From CAVTSA01 sp963737225 (lineage in GTDB: Bacteria; Chloroflexota; Dormibacteria; Dormibacterales; Dormibacteraceae), in the NCBI GenBank assembly GCA_963737225.1, contig CAVTSA010000013.1, positions 62,001-126,000 on the forward strand: a stretch of DNA of 64,000 bases. Reading direction: 5' to 3'. Every line of letters begins with the position of its first letter. The first letter of the stretch is position 1. Positions 1 through 10,249 of this stretch are shown here, in pieces. The notes under the pieces are model-generated. The model worked only from the letters and a program-made list of their open reading frames with translations. It was not told where the DNA came from and did not search any database. The position numbers and the translations under genes are program-made.

Positions 1-1
1 T

Positions 2-703
2 CAGATCTGGCCGGCGTCGAACCGCGGCCTGCTGCTGGTCGGGGTGGTCGCGATCGCGGTCCAGGTGGTGCTGTGCACGTACCGGCTGCTGGCATCCCCC
101 GACGCGCCGCTGAACGGGTTCCTGCTGGCCCACGGCTACCAGGTGGCGCCGCTCTGGGTCGGCTACTTCGGAATCGGCCTGGTGCTGGGAAGCTGGCGCG
201 CCGAACATCTGGACGCCTGGAACTCCTGGGCCCTGACCGGCGTGTTTGCGCTCGCAACGGTGGCCGGAGCCGTCCTTTTGATCCTGGCGAACGGCAGCGG
301 CACGCCCAACGCCAGCTTCGTGCAGGGGACGGGGGCGTTCCTGCTGCCGTCGTTGATCCCGGTGACCGTCGCGGCGTTTGTCGCCTGGGGGCTGGCAGGC
401 GAGCGGCTGCTGGCCGGCCGTCCGGAGCTCACCCAGGTCGTGCAGTCGGTGAGCCGCTACGCGCTCGGGATCTACATCGTCCACGAGGCCCTGACCTACG
501 TCAGCGGCCCGGTCCAGTACCTGCCCATCGCCCGCGCGTCGCTCGCGGTCTCTCTCGTCTTCTTCGTGTTCCAGGTCGTGGTCACGTTCATGCTGGCCTA
601 CGCCGTCACCCGCGTCATCGCGGCGACGCGGCTCGCGATCACCATCGGGCTGCCTCCGGAGCCTCCCCGCTGGGCGGCGTGGAGGCGACCCTTCGCGGTC
701 TGA
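2..703 (+). CDS. Acyltransferase-3-like membrane protein, C-terminal part
   Basis: The frame is open from the window edge, so the 5' end is missing. The visible ~230 residues hold about six hydrophobic segments, and near residue 140 of the visible part there is SRYALGIYIVHE, which resembles the last-helix motif of acyltransferase family 3 (OafA/YrhL-type O-acyltransferases acting at the membrane). The tail is short, basic and cytoplasmic-looking. The substrate cannot be read from this fragment. About 200 bases without a recognisable gene follow before the OsmC gene. Family assignment is by motif and hydrophobicity only. Confidence 0.6.
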   Translation, partial: QIWPASNRGLLLVGVVAIAVQVVLCTYRLLASPDAPLNGFLLAHGYQVAPLWVGYFGIGLVLGSWRAEHLDAWNSWALTGVFALATVAGAVLLILANGSGTPNASFVQGTGAFLLPSLIPVTVAAFVAWGLAGERLLAGRPELTQVVQSVSRYALGIYIVHEALTYVSGPVQYLPIARASLAVSLVFFVFQVVVTFMLAYAVTRVIAATRLAITIGLPPEPPRWAAWRRPFAV

Positions 704-910
704 CGCCGGACACCGCGCTCCGCGCACAGGCCCGGGACACTGCCTTCCAGCTCGGTCGCCTGGCTTCCCTTCCCCAGAGCTGGAGGGGTGTCGGTTGAAC
801 GCGATCTGGCGCCCTGAAACCCAGCACTCCCCCGGGAACGTGATCACGCCGTCCCACCCGGCCCCTCCCCACCCTGGAAGTCCGGGGTCTCCGGACACGT
901 TCTCAGGGCT

Positions 911-1369
911 ATGACCGAAGGGGATCTGCGCACGGCGACATTGCGCTGGCAGGGGACCGGCTTCGACTTCGAGGGCCTCACCAGGGGTGGGCCGGTCGCG
1001 GTGCGGGGCGGCGGTCCGGAACGCACCGGGCAGAGCCCGATGGAGCTGCTGCTGCTGGCCGCCGCCGGCTGCATGGCGATCGACGTCATCGACATCCTGA
1101 GCAAGGGTCGCCGCGCCCCCGCCTCCTACCAGGTGGAGATCGCGGGCACGCGGCGTGCCGCCCCGCCCCGCCGCTACACCGGCCTCCGACTCCGTCACAC
1201 GGTGCGAGGCGTCGACGAGGCGTCGGTACGACGCGCGGTCACCCTGAGCCAGCAGAAGTACTGCTCGGTGATGGCGACGCTCGATCCGGCCACGCCGATC
1301 ACGCACGAGGTCGTCATCCTGGACCGCTCGCCGGAACCGTCGGACTCGGGGACACCCGCGACCACCTGA
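911..1369 (+). CDS. OsmC family peroxiredoxin-like protein
   Basis: A 152-residue protein with the OsmC/Ohr layout: an N-terminal strand region, then a helix carrying GCMAIDVIDIL (Cys54), and a second cysteine in QKYCSVMATL (Cys118). The two cysteines match the redox pair of OsmC proteins that reduce organic hydroperoxides. The TQSPMELLLLAAAGC-type stretch is the usual OsmC signature. It ends 13 bases before the acyltransferase gene, so the two may share a transcript. Whether it is a true peroxidase or one of the many OsmC-like proteins of unknown substrate is not decided here. Confidence 0.85.
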   Translation: MTEGDLRTATLRWQGTGFDFEGLTRGGPVAVRGGGPERTGQSPMELLLLAAAGCMAIDVIDILSKGRRAPASYQVEIAGTRRAAPPRRYTGLRLRHTVRGVDEASVRRAVTLSQQKYCSVMATLDPATPITHEVVILDRSPEPSDSGTPATT

Positions 1370-1382
1370 TTCGGAAGCGCCG

Positions 1383-2060
1383 ATGGTAGGCAGGCGGACT
1401 CACCGCATTACCCTTCACGGAATGCGCAGCACGCTCCGCTTCCGAGCGGCTCGCGGCGTGCTGCGGTTGGGGATCGCCGCCATCCTTCCGATCCGGGCAG
1501 CGGGCCTGGAGAGCGTTCCTCGGGGGCCCTACCTGGTCAGCTGCAACCACCTCAACTGGGTTGATCCGTTCGTGCTCATCGCAGCGTTGCCCGGCCGTCC
1601 GTCGCTCCACTTCCTGGGTCGGGGCTCGGCGATCCACAACCGGCTCTGGAAGCGGTGGATCCTCTACCTGCTGGGCGACATCGTGATCCCGGTCGAGACC
1701 GGTGAGATCGCACATCTCTCGGACGCGGTAGGCCGGGCGCTGCGTGACGGTCAGGCGGTGGGGATCTTCCCGGAGGGCCACCTAGGCCCGGCGGAGGGAG
1801 AGCTGCAGCCGCTGCGTAAGGGGGTTGCGCACTTCGCCGCCGAGGGCAGCGTGCCGGTCGTCCCCGCGGCGCTGAGCGGGACGCACGAGCTCTGGCGGGG
1901 AAAACACATCCGGCTCGCGCTGGGGCCTCCGATCCACCCGAGCGGGGACCTGGACGCCGACCTGGCCGCCATCGAGCGGGGGATGCGAGCGGTCCTGCCG
2001 GCGTACAGGGAAGCCCCGGGGCCGAGGCCCTGGCCCTGGCTCACGACACTCCTCAAGTGA
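1383..2060 (+). CDS. 1-acyl-sn-glycerol-3-phosphate acyltransferase family (PlsC-like)
   Basis: 225 residues with the PlsC motifs: NHLNWVDPF (H-x4-D catalytic motif I) near residues 54-62 and FPEGHLGP (motif III) near 128-135, followed by PVVPAALSG (motif IV). Such proteins transfer a fatty acyl chain to lysophosphatidic acid at the inner membrane face. The N-terminal region is amphipathic. It faces the reverse-strand methyltransferase gene tail to tail, with 24 bases between stops. Function as a lysophospholipid acyltransferase is well supported; the exact acceptor is not. Confidence 0.85.
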   Translation: MVGRRTHRITLHGMRSTLRFRAARGVLRLGIAAILPIRAAGLESVPRGPYLVSCNHLNWVDPFVLIAALPGRPSLHFLGRGSAIHNRLWKRWILYLLGDIVIPVETGEIAHLSDAVGRALRDGQAVGIFPEGHLGPAEGELQPLRKGVAHFAAEGSVPVVPAALSGTHELWRGKHIRLALGPPIHPSGDLDADLAAIERGMRAVLPAYREAPGPRPWPWLTTLLK

Positions 2061-2084
2061 GCGGGCACCGCCGGCCCGCCGCGC

Positions 2085-2794
2085 TCAGACGAAGCGCGCG
2101 CCGAGAAAGAGGAAGGTCGGCACGTGGCGCGTGGGCCGGCCCTGAGCATCCGGCCGCGCGACCTCGCGGATCCGCTCGATGACCATCCCCGCCGCCTCCA
2201 GCGCCCGCGAATACTCCTCGATCGAGTAGGTCCAGCCCGCCAGACGCAGCTCGAAGCGGTCGCGGTGGAACGTGAAGTCGGTGACCCGGCCTCCGAGGTA
2301 AGGGTGCCGGAGGGCGAACGGGGCGTCCCGCTCGCCGAACGCCATGTCGCCCGCGTCTGCGATCGGATGGGTGACGCAGATGCAGAGGCGGCCGTCGCGA
2401 CGCAGGATTCGCGCCATCTCGGTAACCGCCTGCGGCATCCCGGCGATGTCGATCAGCGAGCAGTAGCTGACCACGGTGGCGGCGAACGCGTCAGGGAGCG
2501 GCAGGCGCCGGGCGTCGCCCCGCACGAAGCGGCCGTCGGGCTGGGCGACCGCGGCGTGGCGGACCAGCGTGGGGGCCAGCTCGACACCGAGGATGCGATG
2601 ACCCTGCGCCGACAGGTCACGGCACACCCGGCCCTCGCCGCAGCCCACCTCCACGGTCCAGCCCGTGGGGGCAGGGACGATCTCCTGGAAGAAGAGCGGC
2701 GAGTAGGTGGGATAGGCGTCGTCTTCGACCACCCGGAGCCAGAACTGCGCGATCGGCTCGAAGTCGCCCGCGCCGCCCTCGCCGACGCCGTCGG

Positions 2795-2798
<4 letters not shown>
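2085..2798 (-). CDS. Class I SAM-dependent methyltransferase
   Basis: Contains SAM-binding motif I VEVGCGEGRV, an acidic motif II (GVELAP), RGDARRLPLPD and a post-motif SYCSLIDI, all typical of class I methyltransferases. The homologous part seems to begin at FEPIAQFWLRVVEDDAYPTY. No ATG or GTG lies just before that point. The first plausible codon is a CTG overlapping the TGA of the upstream gdhA-like gene (coordinate used here); the next GTG is at 2732, and longer starts would overlap gdhA by about 200 bases with non-protein-like sequence. Substrate unknown. Translational coupling to the dehydrogenase is likely. Confidence 0.7.
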
Positions 2799-4069
<1,271 letters not shown>

Positions 4070-4274
4070 TGACGGAACACCCTCTTGTGCAAGGATGGCG
4101 ATCTCCGAACGGATGGTCGCCGGCCGTGTCGGCCACCAGCCAAGGTACACGCTCCCAGTCCCGACCGGCGTTAGGGAATGTTAAGAGCCGGCCGCGTACC
4201 GGCGGACGGCACACCTCGGCACCCCGTCCAACTCGGTCCGGCGACGGACCACCGCCCGCGTCACCCTTGAAGGC

Positions 4275-5213
4275 ATGACCCCGACCCATGGCATCGTGCT
4301 CATGACCTTCGGGTCGGCCCAAACGGCCGGCGACGTCCCCGCGTACCTGCGCAGCGTGCGCCGCGGCGGCGAGCCCGACGCTGAACTGGTCGCCGAGTTC
4401 CAGCGTCGCTACCGGCTGGTGGGCTGGTCGCCCCTGGTGCACATCACCGAGGAGCAAGCGGCGGGGGTGGAACGGCTGCTTGCCGAACGCCACGGGGCAG
4501 CCGCTTACCTGGTGCGCGCGGGCATGCTGCACTCCGACCCCACCATCGACAGCGCGGTGCAGGACCTGGCGGGGGCGGGCGCGGAGGACTACCTGGGGAT
4601 CGTGCTCGCGCCTCAGTACTCACCGGTCATCATGGGCGGCTACGACCGGGCGCTGGCGGCCGCCGTCGCGTGCCATGCCGCGGGCGCCCGCTGGGTGGTG
4701 GCGGGCCCCTGGCACCAGGTCCCGGCGTTCATCGACGATCTCTCGGACCGCCTGGGGGCGGCGCTCGAGAGCCTTCCCGACCGAGATCGCACCGAGATCC
4801 TGTTCACCACGCACAGCCTTCCCAGGGCGGTGCTCGACCGCGACCCGCCGTACATGGACCAGATCCGCCGGACGATCGCCCTCGCCGTCGAGCGAGCCGG
4901 CCTCCAACAGGGGCAGTGGCAGTTCGCCTACCAGAGCGCCGGCCACACGCCCGAGCCGTGGCTGACGCCGGACTTGAAGGACCTGCTGCCGTCGATCCGT
5001 GACCGCGGACGCACCGCCATCCTGGTGGTGCCGGTGCAGTTCCTGGCCGACCACCTGGAGATCCTGTACGACCTGGACGTGGCGGCTCGCGAGGAGGCGG
5101 AGGAAGCCGGTCTGGCCTACCACCGGGTCGAGCTTCCCAACACCCGTCCCCGCTTCCTGGCGGCGCTGGCCGACGTGGTGGACCGCGAGCAGGCGCTGTC
5201 CGGGAGCCGCTGA
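4275..5213 (+). CDS. hemH: Ferrochelatase (coproporphyrin III ferrochelatase type)
   Basis: 312 residues. Shows the ferrochelatase start GIVLMTFGSAQ, the metal-binding HSLP motif (His180) and FLADHLEILYDLD with the conserved Glu262. It inserts ferrous iron into a porphyrin. Because a HemQ-type gene lies in the same cluster, the likely substrate is coproporphyrin III rather than protoporphyrin IX (inference from the coproporphyrin-dependent pathway of Gram-positive bacteria). No C-terminal 2Fe-2S cysteine cluster is present, unlike many actinobacterial homologues. First gene of the heme cluster, divergent from gdhA. Confidence 0.9.
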   Translation: MTPTHGIVLMTFGSAQTAGDVPAYLRSVRRGGEPDAELVAEFQRRYRLVGWSPLVHITEEQAAGVERLLAERHGAAAYLVRAGMLHSDPTIDSAVQDLAGAGAEDYLGIVLAPQYSPVIMGGYDRALAAAVACHAAGARWVVAGPWHQVPAFIDDLSDRLGAALESLPDRDRTEILFTTHSLPRAVLDRDPPYMDQIRRTIALAVERAGLQQGQWQFAYQSAGHTPEPWLTPDLKDLLPSIRDRGRTAILVVPVQFLADHLEILYDLDVAAREEAEEAGLAYHRVELPNTRPRFLAALADVVDREQALSGSR

Positions 5214-5299
5214 CATCCGGCGGTCGCGCAAGGTGTCCCGGGTGAAGCCGATCAGACTGGAATCCCCGAAGGTGCCGGTGGTAGGTTTAGGTAGGTTTG

Positions 5300-6365
5300 G
5301 TGAGATTCGACGTGTGGATGGCAGGGGCCACCGCACCCGATACCACGGCCGGCGCGCGAGCCCGGCTGGCGGAGCAGCTGGATCGGCAGCGGGAAGGCAG
5401 CGTCCTGGTCGCCACCTGTCACCGGGTCGAGGTCTACGGCTGGGGTGATGCCCCGCCGACCGGCCTTCCCATCGCTCGGACCGGCGAGGACGCCGCCCGT
5501 CACCTGTTTCGGGTCGCAGCCGGCCTGGAGAGCGCCGCCGCCGGGGAGGACCAGGTGCTGCACCAGGTACGGCAGGCGCTGGTCACGATCGGGTGAGGTG
5601 GCCCCGCCGCTTCGGCGGCTGTTCGAGGACGCCATCGCGACCGGTCGCCGGGTGCGCGCGACGCACGCGGCGCCCGCTCACGGCCTCGAGGAGCCCGCCG
5701 TCGACTGGCTTGCCGAGCGCACCCAGCTAGCCGGCGGTCTCGTCCTGGTGGTCGGCGCGGGCACGCTTGGCCAGGCCCTGGTCAGAACGCTGCGGGAGCG
5801 TGGCTCGACGGTGGTGGTGGCGAGCCGCCGCCCCCGTCCTGAGGTCGAGCTCGACCTCGCCGCCGCCGCCCGGCTCGCGCCCCGCGTGCGAGCGATCGCG
5901 GTCGCGCTCGGTGGGCCGTGGCGCGACCTGGCAGCGGAGCCTTCCAACCTGCCGCCGGTCGTCGACCTCTCGGCGCCGCCCGCGGTCCCGGAGCCGGTGC
6001 GGGCCGCGCTCGGCGATCGTCTGCTGGGGATCGACGAGATCACCACCGAGCCCGCGGCGGAGGCCTGGCGGGCGGCGGTCGGGGAGTTGGTCGAGGAGGG
6101 CCTGGAGGGACACCGTGCCTGGCTTGGCGCGCGCGGCTCGGCGGGCCTCGTCAGGGCCCTGCGGGAGCGGGCGGAGGCGCGGCGCCAGGATCGCGTCGAC
6201 CGCTACCTGCGCGGCCGGACCGACCTCGAGGCGGGGGACGCGGAGCGGGTGCAGCTGCTGACCCGGCGCATCGTCGGGGACCTGCTCCACGAACCTCTGG
6301 CGGCGCTGCGCTCCGATCCAGACGGGACCCGTGCCGAGGCGGCGCGGCGGCTCTTCGACCTGTGA
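5300..6365 (+). CDS. hemA: Glutamyl-tRNA reductase, frame interrupted
   Basis: Two overlapping reading frames make one HemA-like protein of about 355 residues, shorter than the usual ~420. The first (to the TGA at 5594-5596) has VATCHRVEVYG, matching the catalytic-cysteine TCNRVE motif (His replaces Asn), then FRVAAGLESAAAGEDQVL. The second frame continues with RRLFEDAIATGRRVR, an NADPH-binding VVGAGTLGQALV and a C-terminal helical dimerisation region ending at 6365. Removing one base of the GGG near 5591-5593 restores one frame. It makes glutamate-1-semialdehyde from Glu-tRNA, the first C5 step. hemL and hemC downstream look intact, so an assembly indel is the simplest reading; a real or recoded frameshift is possible. 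The start is GTG 5300 or TTG 5297. Confidence 0.75.
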
Positions 6366-6378
6366 GGGAAGTCCGGCA

Positions 6379-7272
6379 ATGAGCCACCCCCTCCGGCTGG
6401 GCACCCGAGGCTCGCGGCTGGCGCGGATCCAGGCGGAGATCGTGGCCGGCCTGCTGCGCGTCTCGGGGTTGGAGGTAGAGCTGGTCCCGATCGTGACCAC
6501 CGGCGACCGCCGCTCGGCCGGCAGCGGTATGCCGGAGATCGCGGACGACGGATGGTTCACGCGAGCGCTGAGGGAGGCGCTCGAGACCGGGACCATCGAT
6601 CTCGCCGTGCACAGCGCCAAGGACCTCCCGATCGAGGCTGAGCCCGAGACCGCGTTCGCCTTTCTCGAGCGCGCCGATCCGCGAGACGCGCTGCTCACGC
6701 GCGCGCGCGTGCCCCTCAGCCGTCTGCCGAGGGGCGCGACGGTCGGCACCGACAGCGCGCGCCGGGCGGGTTTCCTCCGGGCCCTGCGCCCGGATCTACG
6801 GTTCGTGCCGCTGCGGGGCAACGTCCCGACGCGGATCGAGAAGCTGGAACGCGGCGACGCCGACGCGGTGGTGCTGGCGGTGGCCGGCCTCGATCGCCTC
6901 GGGCTCGGCGCCCGCATCGACGAGGTGCTGGAGCCGGAGGTGATGCCGCCGGCGCCGGCGCAAGGCGCGCTGGCGGTGGAGGTGCAGGACATCCGGTCGC
7001 CGGTGGGCCAGGCGGTGTCCGCGCTCGACGACCCCGTGGTGGCCACCTCGGTACACGCCGAGCGGGCGGTGCTGAAGTCGATGGGCGGGGGATGCAGGTC
7101 GCCGCTCGGTGCACTGGTCCGGGTGGTGGACGGTGAGCTGACGCTGGTCGCGGGTGTCCCCGGGAGGATCCTGCATCGCTCGGCACCGCTGACCGATCAA
7201 GACCGGCTGGTGGAGGAGGTCACGAAAAGCCTCATCGAGGTGAGCAAGGAGGAGACATGGCAACCACGCTGA
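6379..7272 (+). CDS. hemC: Hydroxymethylbilane synthase (porphobilinogen deaminase)
   Basis: 297 residues, normal length. Begins LRLGTRGSRLARIQ, the family signature, has VHSAKDLP, and carries GGGCRSPLGA with Cys239, where the dipyrromethane cofactor attaches. It joins four porphobilinogens into hydroxymethylbilane. The start at 6379 lies 13 bases after the hemA stop; the longer in-frame extension is inside hemA and not homologous. Its 3' end overlaps hemB by 16 bases. A hemD gene, which often follows, is absent here. Confidence 0.95.
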   Translation: MSHPLRLGTRGSRLARIQAEIVAGLLRVSGLEVELVPIVTTGDRRSAGSGMPEIADDGWFTRALREALETGTIDLAVHSAKDLPIEAEPETAFAFLERADPRDALLTRARVPLSRLPRGATVGTDSARRAGFLRALRPDLRFVPLRGNVPTRIEKLERGDADAVVLAVAGLDRLGLGARIDEVLEPEVMPPAPAQGALAVEVQDIRSPVGQAVSALDDPVVATSVHAERAVLKSMGGGCRSPLGALVRVVDGELTLVAGVPGRILHRSAPLTDQDRLVEEVTKSLIEVSKEETWQPR

Positions 7273-8273
7273 CGGCGGCCGCGGCCGGCGAGGATCTGCG
7301 CGGACTTGCGGTCCGTCCGCGACGGCTTCGGACGACGGCCGCGATGCGCCGGTTCGTTCGGGAGACGCGACTCCAGCCGGCCCAGCTGGTCGAGCCGCTG
7401 TTCCTGGTGCCCGGCCGCGACCGTCGCGAGCCGATCGAGGCGATGCCGGGTGTCGAGAGGCTGAGTCCGGACCTGGCGCTGAGCCGCGCCCGTGAGCTGG
7501 CCACCCTCGGGATCGGGGGTCTGCTGCTGTTCGGGGTCCCCGATCAGAAAGACGAGATCGGGAAGGGGGCCGCCGATCCCGAGGGCCCGGTACCGGCCAC
7601 GCTGCGCGTGCTTCGCGAAGCCGGCCTGCCCCTGGTCACGATCGCCGATGTCTGCCTCTGCGAGTACACGACCCACGGCCACTGCGGAGTGCTCGACGGG
7701 CACCTGGTCGACAACGACAGGACCCTCCCGCTGCTGGCCGAAGCTGCGGTCGCGTACGCCGAGGCGGGAGCGGACATCGTCGCTCCCAGCGCGATGATGG
7801 ACGGCCAGGTAGCGGCGCTCCGCGAAGGCCTCGACGGCTCGGGGTGGGCGACCACCGCGATCCTGGCCTACGCCAGCAAGCACGCCTCGGCGCTCTACGG
7901 CCCGTTCCGCGAGGCCGCGGGCTCGGCGCCCTCGTTCGGGGATCGGCGCGCCTATCAGATGGATGCCGCGAACGGCCGGGAAGCGATGCGCGAGATGGAG
8001 CTGGACGCCGAGGAGGGGGCTGACCTGCTGATGGTGAAGCCGGCGCTGACCTCGCTGGATCTGCTGCGCGAGGCGCGCGACCGCTTCGACCTGCCGCTCG
8101 CCGCGTACCAGGTGAGCGGTGAGTACGCGATGCTCATCGCGGCCGCCCAGCAGGGCTGGCTCGACAGCAAGCTGGCGGCCCTGGAGACGCTGACCGCGAT
8201 CGCGCGGGCGGGCGCTCAGCAGATCATGACCTACTTCGCCGCCGACGCCGCGCGCTGGCTTCAGGAGGGCTGA
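7257..8273 (+). CDS. hemB: Delta-aminolevulinic acid dehydratase (porphobilinogen synthase)
   Basis: 338 residues. Catalytic lysines are visible at Lys208 (AYASKHASALYGPF) and Lys261 (LLMVKPAL). The metal site is the zinc type: Cys133, Cys135 and Cys143 in DVCLCEYTTHGHCG. It condenses two 5-aminolevulinate molecules to porphobilinogen in the cytoplasm. It overlaps hemC by 16 bases and precedes hemQ by 8 bases, so the genes are probably translationally coupled. Confidence 0.96.
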   Translation: MATTLTAAAAGEDLRGLAVRPRRLRTTAAMRRFVRETRLQPAQLVEPLFLVPGRDRREPIEAMPGVERLSPDLALSRARELATLGIGGLLLFGVPDQKDEIGKGAADPEGPVPATLRVLREAGLPLVTIADVCLCEYTTHGHCGVLDGHLVDNDRTLPLLAEAAVAYAEAGADIVAPSAMMDGQVAALREGLDGSGWATTAILAYASKHASALYGPFREAAGSAPSFGDRRAYQMDAANGREAMREMELDAEEGADLLMVKPALTSLDLLREARDRFDLPLAAYQVSGEYAMLIAAAQQGWLDSKLAALETLTAIARAGAQQIMTYFAADAARWLQEG

Positions 8274-8281
8274 ACCGACAC

Positions 8282-8962
8282 ATGGCAGACTCCTCGACGC
8301 AGTTCGTGCAGGCGCTCGGCCTGGGGCTCGATCCGGCCTGGCGCCGTCGAACGGACACCGAGCGGCGCGCCGACTGGGAGGACTTCAGCACCACCCTGAC
8401 CGCCGACGAGTCCCTCGTCACCCACACCTACTCGACGATCGGCCTCCGCGCCCGCATCGACGTGCTGCTCTGGCGGCTGGCACCCTCGTTGGAGACGCTG
8501 GAGCGATCCGCGGCGGCGCTGCTGAGCAGCGGCACCGGGCGCTGGCTCACCGTCACCCAGAGCTTCCTGGGTCTGATCGTGCCGTCTCAATACGTCAAGC
8601 GGCCCACCTCCCAGGAGCAGTCGCTGTTCTCCGGAGAGCGTTCGAAATACCTGGTCGTGTACCCGTTCACCAAGGACACGTCGTGGTATCTGCTGGGCCG
8701 GGAGGCGCGCCAGGGCGTGATGAACGAGCACATGCGGATCGGGCACAATTACCCGCAGGTACGCCAGCTGCTGGCCAACTCGTTCGGACTCGACGACATG
8801 GACTTCCTGGTCGCCTATGAAACCGACGACCTGCCCGCGTTCTCCCAGCTGGTGCGCGACCTGCGGGGGACCGACAGCCGGCGCTCGACGGTGCGCGACA
8901 CGCCGCTCCTGACCGCGGTGCACCACGCGCCGCGAGAGCTCGGGGATCTCCTCGGCGCATGA
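8282..8962 (+). CDS. hemQ: Coproheme decarboxylase (chlorite dismutase-like HemQ)
   Basis: 226 residues of the Cld/HemQ fold. The heme-binding stretch is HMRIGHNYPQVRQ with the likely proximal His155. VVYPFTKDTSWYL carries Tyr127, Lys131 and Trp135, which match residues needed for coproheme decarboxylation in Firmicute/actinobacterial HemQ. FGLDDMDFLVAYET is the family C-terminal motif. It turns coproheme III into heme b. Position between hemB and hemL supports the heme role over chlorite detoxification. A coproporphyrinogen oxidase (cgoX) is not in the window. Confidence 0.88.
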   Translation: MADSSTQFVQALGLGLDPAWRRRTDTERRADWEDFSTTLTADESLVTHTYSTIGLRARIDVLLWRLAPSLETLERSAAALLSSGTGRWLTVTQSFLGLIVPSQYVKRPTSQEQSLFSGERSKYLVVYPFTKDTSWYLLGREARQGVMNEHMRIGHNYPQVRQLLANSFGLDDMDFLVAYETDDLPAFSQLVRDLRGTDSRRSTVRDTPLLTAVHHAPRELGDLLGA

Positions 8963-10155
8963 CCACACGGTCAGAGGCGATCCTGGAGGAGGCCCGACTA
9001 CGTTTTCCGGGCGGCGTGCAGAGCCCGGTCCGCGCGTACGCGGCGGTCGGCGGCGACCCGCCGGTACCGGTTCGCGGAGAGGGCGGGCACGTCTGGGATC
9101 TGGAGGGCCGCGACTACGTCGACTGGGTCTGCGCGTACGGACCGCTGATCGCCGGGCATGCCCACCCGCAGGTGGTGCGGGCGATCAGTGACGCGGCGCG
9201 GCTGGGGGGGCCCTTTGGCGCCACCGTCGAGGGCGAGCTGCGGCTGGCGCGCCTGATCCAGGACCGGATGCCGGGACTCGAGAAGATCCGCTTCGTGAAC
9301 AGCGGTACCGAGGCCGCGATGTCGGCGCTGCGGGTCGCCCGGGCGGCCACCGGCCGGGACCTGATCCTCAAGTTCGAGGGCGGCTACCACGGGCACGCCG
9401 ATCATCTGCTGGCGAGTGCCGGCTCCGGGGTTGCCACACTCGGGCTGCCGGGCAGCGCGGGCGTTCCCGCGGCGATCGCCGCCCAGACGCTGGTGGTGCC
9501 GCGGACACTGGACGCGGCCGAGGCGGCGGTGCGGGCACACGCGGGTGGGGTGGCGGCCATCATCGTGGAGCCGGTCGGAGCGAACGTCGGCGTGGTGCCT
9601 CCGGAGCCGGGGTTCCTGGAGGGTCTCCGCCGGCTCTGTTCCGAGGGCGGCGCGCTGCTCGTCTTCGACGAGGTGATCACCGGCTTCCGGGTCGCGCCTG
9701 GTGGCGCCCAGGAGCGCTACGGCATCGCTCCCGATCTCACGGTGCTGGGAAAGATCATCGGTGGCGGCCTTCCGGTCGGCGCCTACGGAGGTCGCCGCGA
9801 TCTGATGGACCTGGTCGCCCCGTCCGGACCCGTGTACCAGGCGGGCACCCTCTCGGGGCACCCGCTGGTGATGGCGGCCGGTGAGGCGACGCTGCGCCTG
9901 CTGGACGACGCGGCCTACGCGCGCCTGGAGACGCTGGGCGACGCGCTCGAGGAGGGAGTTCGCGAACACGGGCGCGTCGCCCGCGTGGGCTCGCTCCTGA
10001 CGCTGTTCCTGGACGATCCGGTTGGCTTCCCGGCCCTCCACGCCCGGCTGCGGCGGGGCGGCGTGCTCATCCCGCCGTCGCCGTACGAGGCCTGGTTCGT
10101 CTCGCTGGGCCACACCGAATCCGATATCGAGCGCACGGTCGAGGCGCTGCGGTGA
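8959..10155 (+). CDS. hemL: Glutamate-1-semialdehyde 2,1-aminomutase
   Basis: 398 residues, slightly shorter than the usual ~430. PLP lysine is Lys265 in TVLGKIIGGGLPVGAYGG; GGYHGHAD and FDEVITGFR are also family motifs. It makes 5-aminolevulinate, completing the C5 pathway begun by hemA. Its ATG overlaps the hemQ TGA (ATGA). The C-terminal SLGHTESDIERTVEAL is the normal family ending, so the gene is complete. Confidence 0.95.
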   Translation: MTTRSEAILEEARLRFPGGVQSPVRAYAAVGGDPPVPVRGEGGHVWDLEGRDYVDWVCAYGPLIAGHAHPQVVRAISDAARLGGPFGATVEGELRLARLIQDRMPGLEKIRFVNSGTEAAMSALRVARAATGRDLILKFEGGYHGHADHLLASAGSGVATLGLPGSAGVPAAIAAQTLVVPRTLDAAEAAVRAHAGGVAAIIVEPVGANVGVVPPEPGFLEGLRRLCSEGGALLVFDEVITGFRVAPGGAQERYGIAPDLTVLGKIIGGGLPVGAYGGRRDLMDLVAPSGPVYQAGTLSGHPLVMAAGEATLRLLDDAAYARLETLGDALEEGVREHGRVARVGSLLTLFLDDPVGFPALHARLRRGGVLIPPSPYEAWFVSLGHTESDIERTVEALR

Positions 10156-10249
10156 TTCACCCAGCGAAACTCGGCAGGCTCCCCACCCCACGAAGCCTGG
10201 CAGGCTCGGCTACACCCACTCCCCGGGCCGGCTTCGCGGAGACCCCGGG

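Noticed and set aside
8282..8962. True chlorite dismutase
   Set aside because: The gene lies within the heme cluster and carries the HemQ-type Tyr/Lys pattern; the heme role is much more likely.
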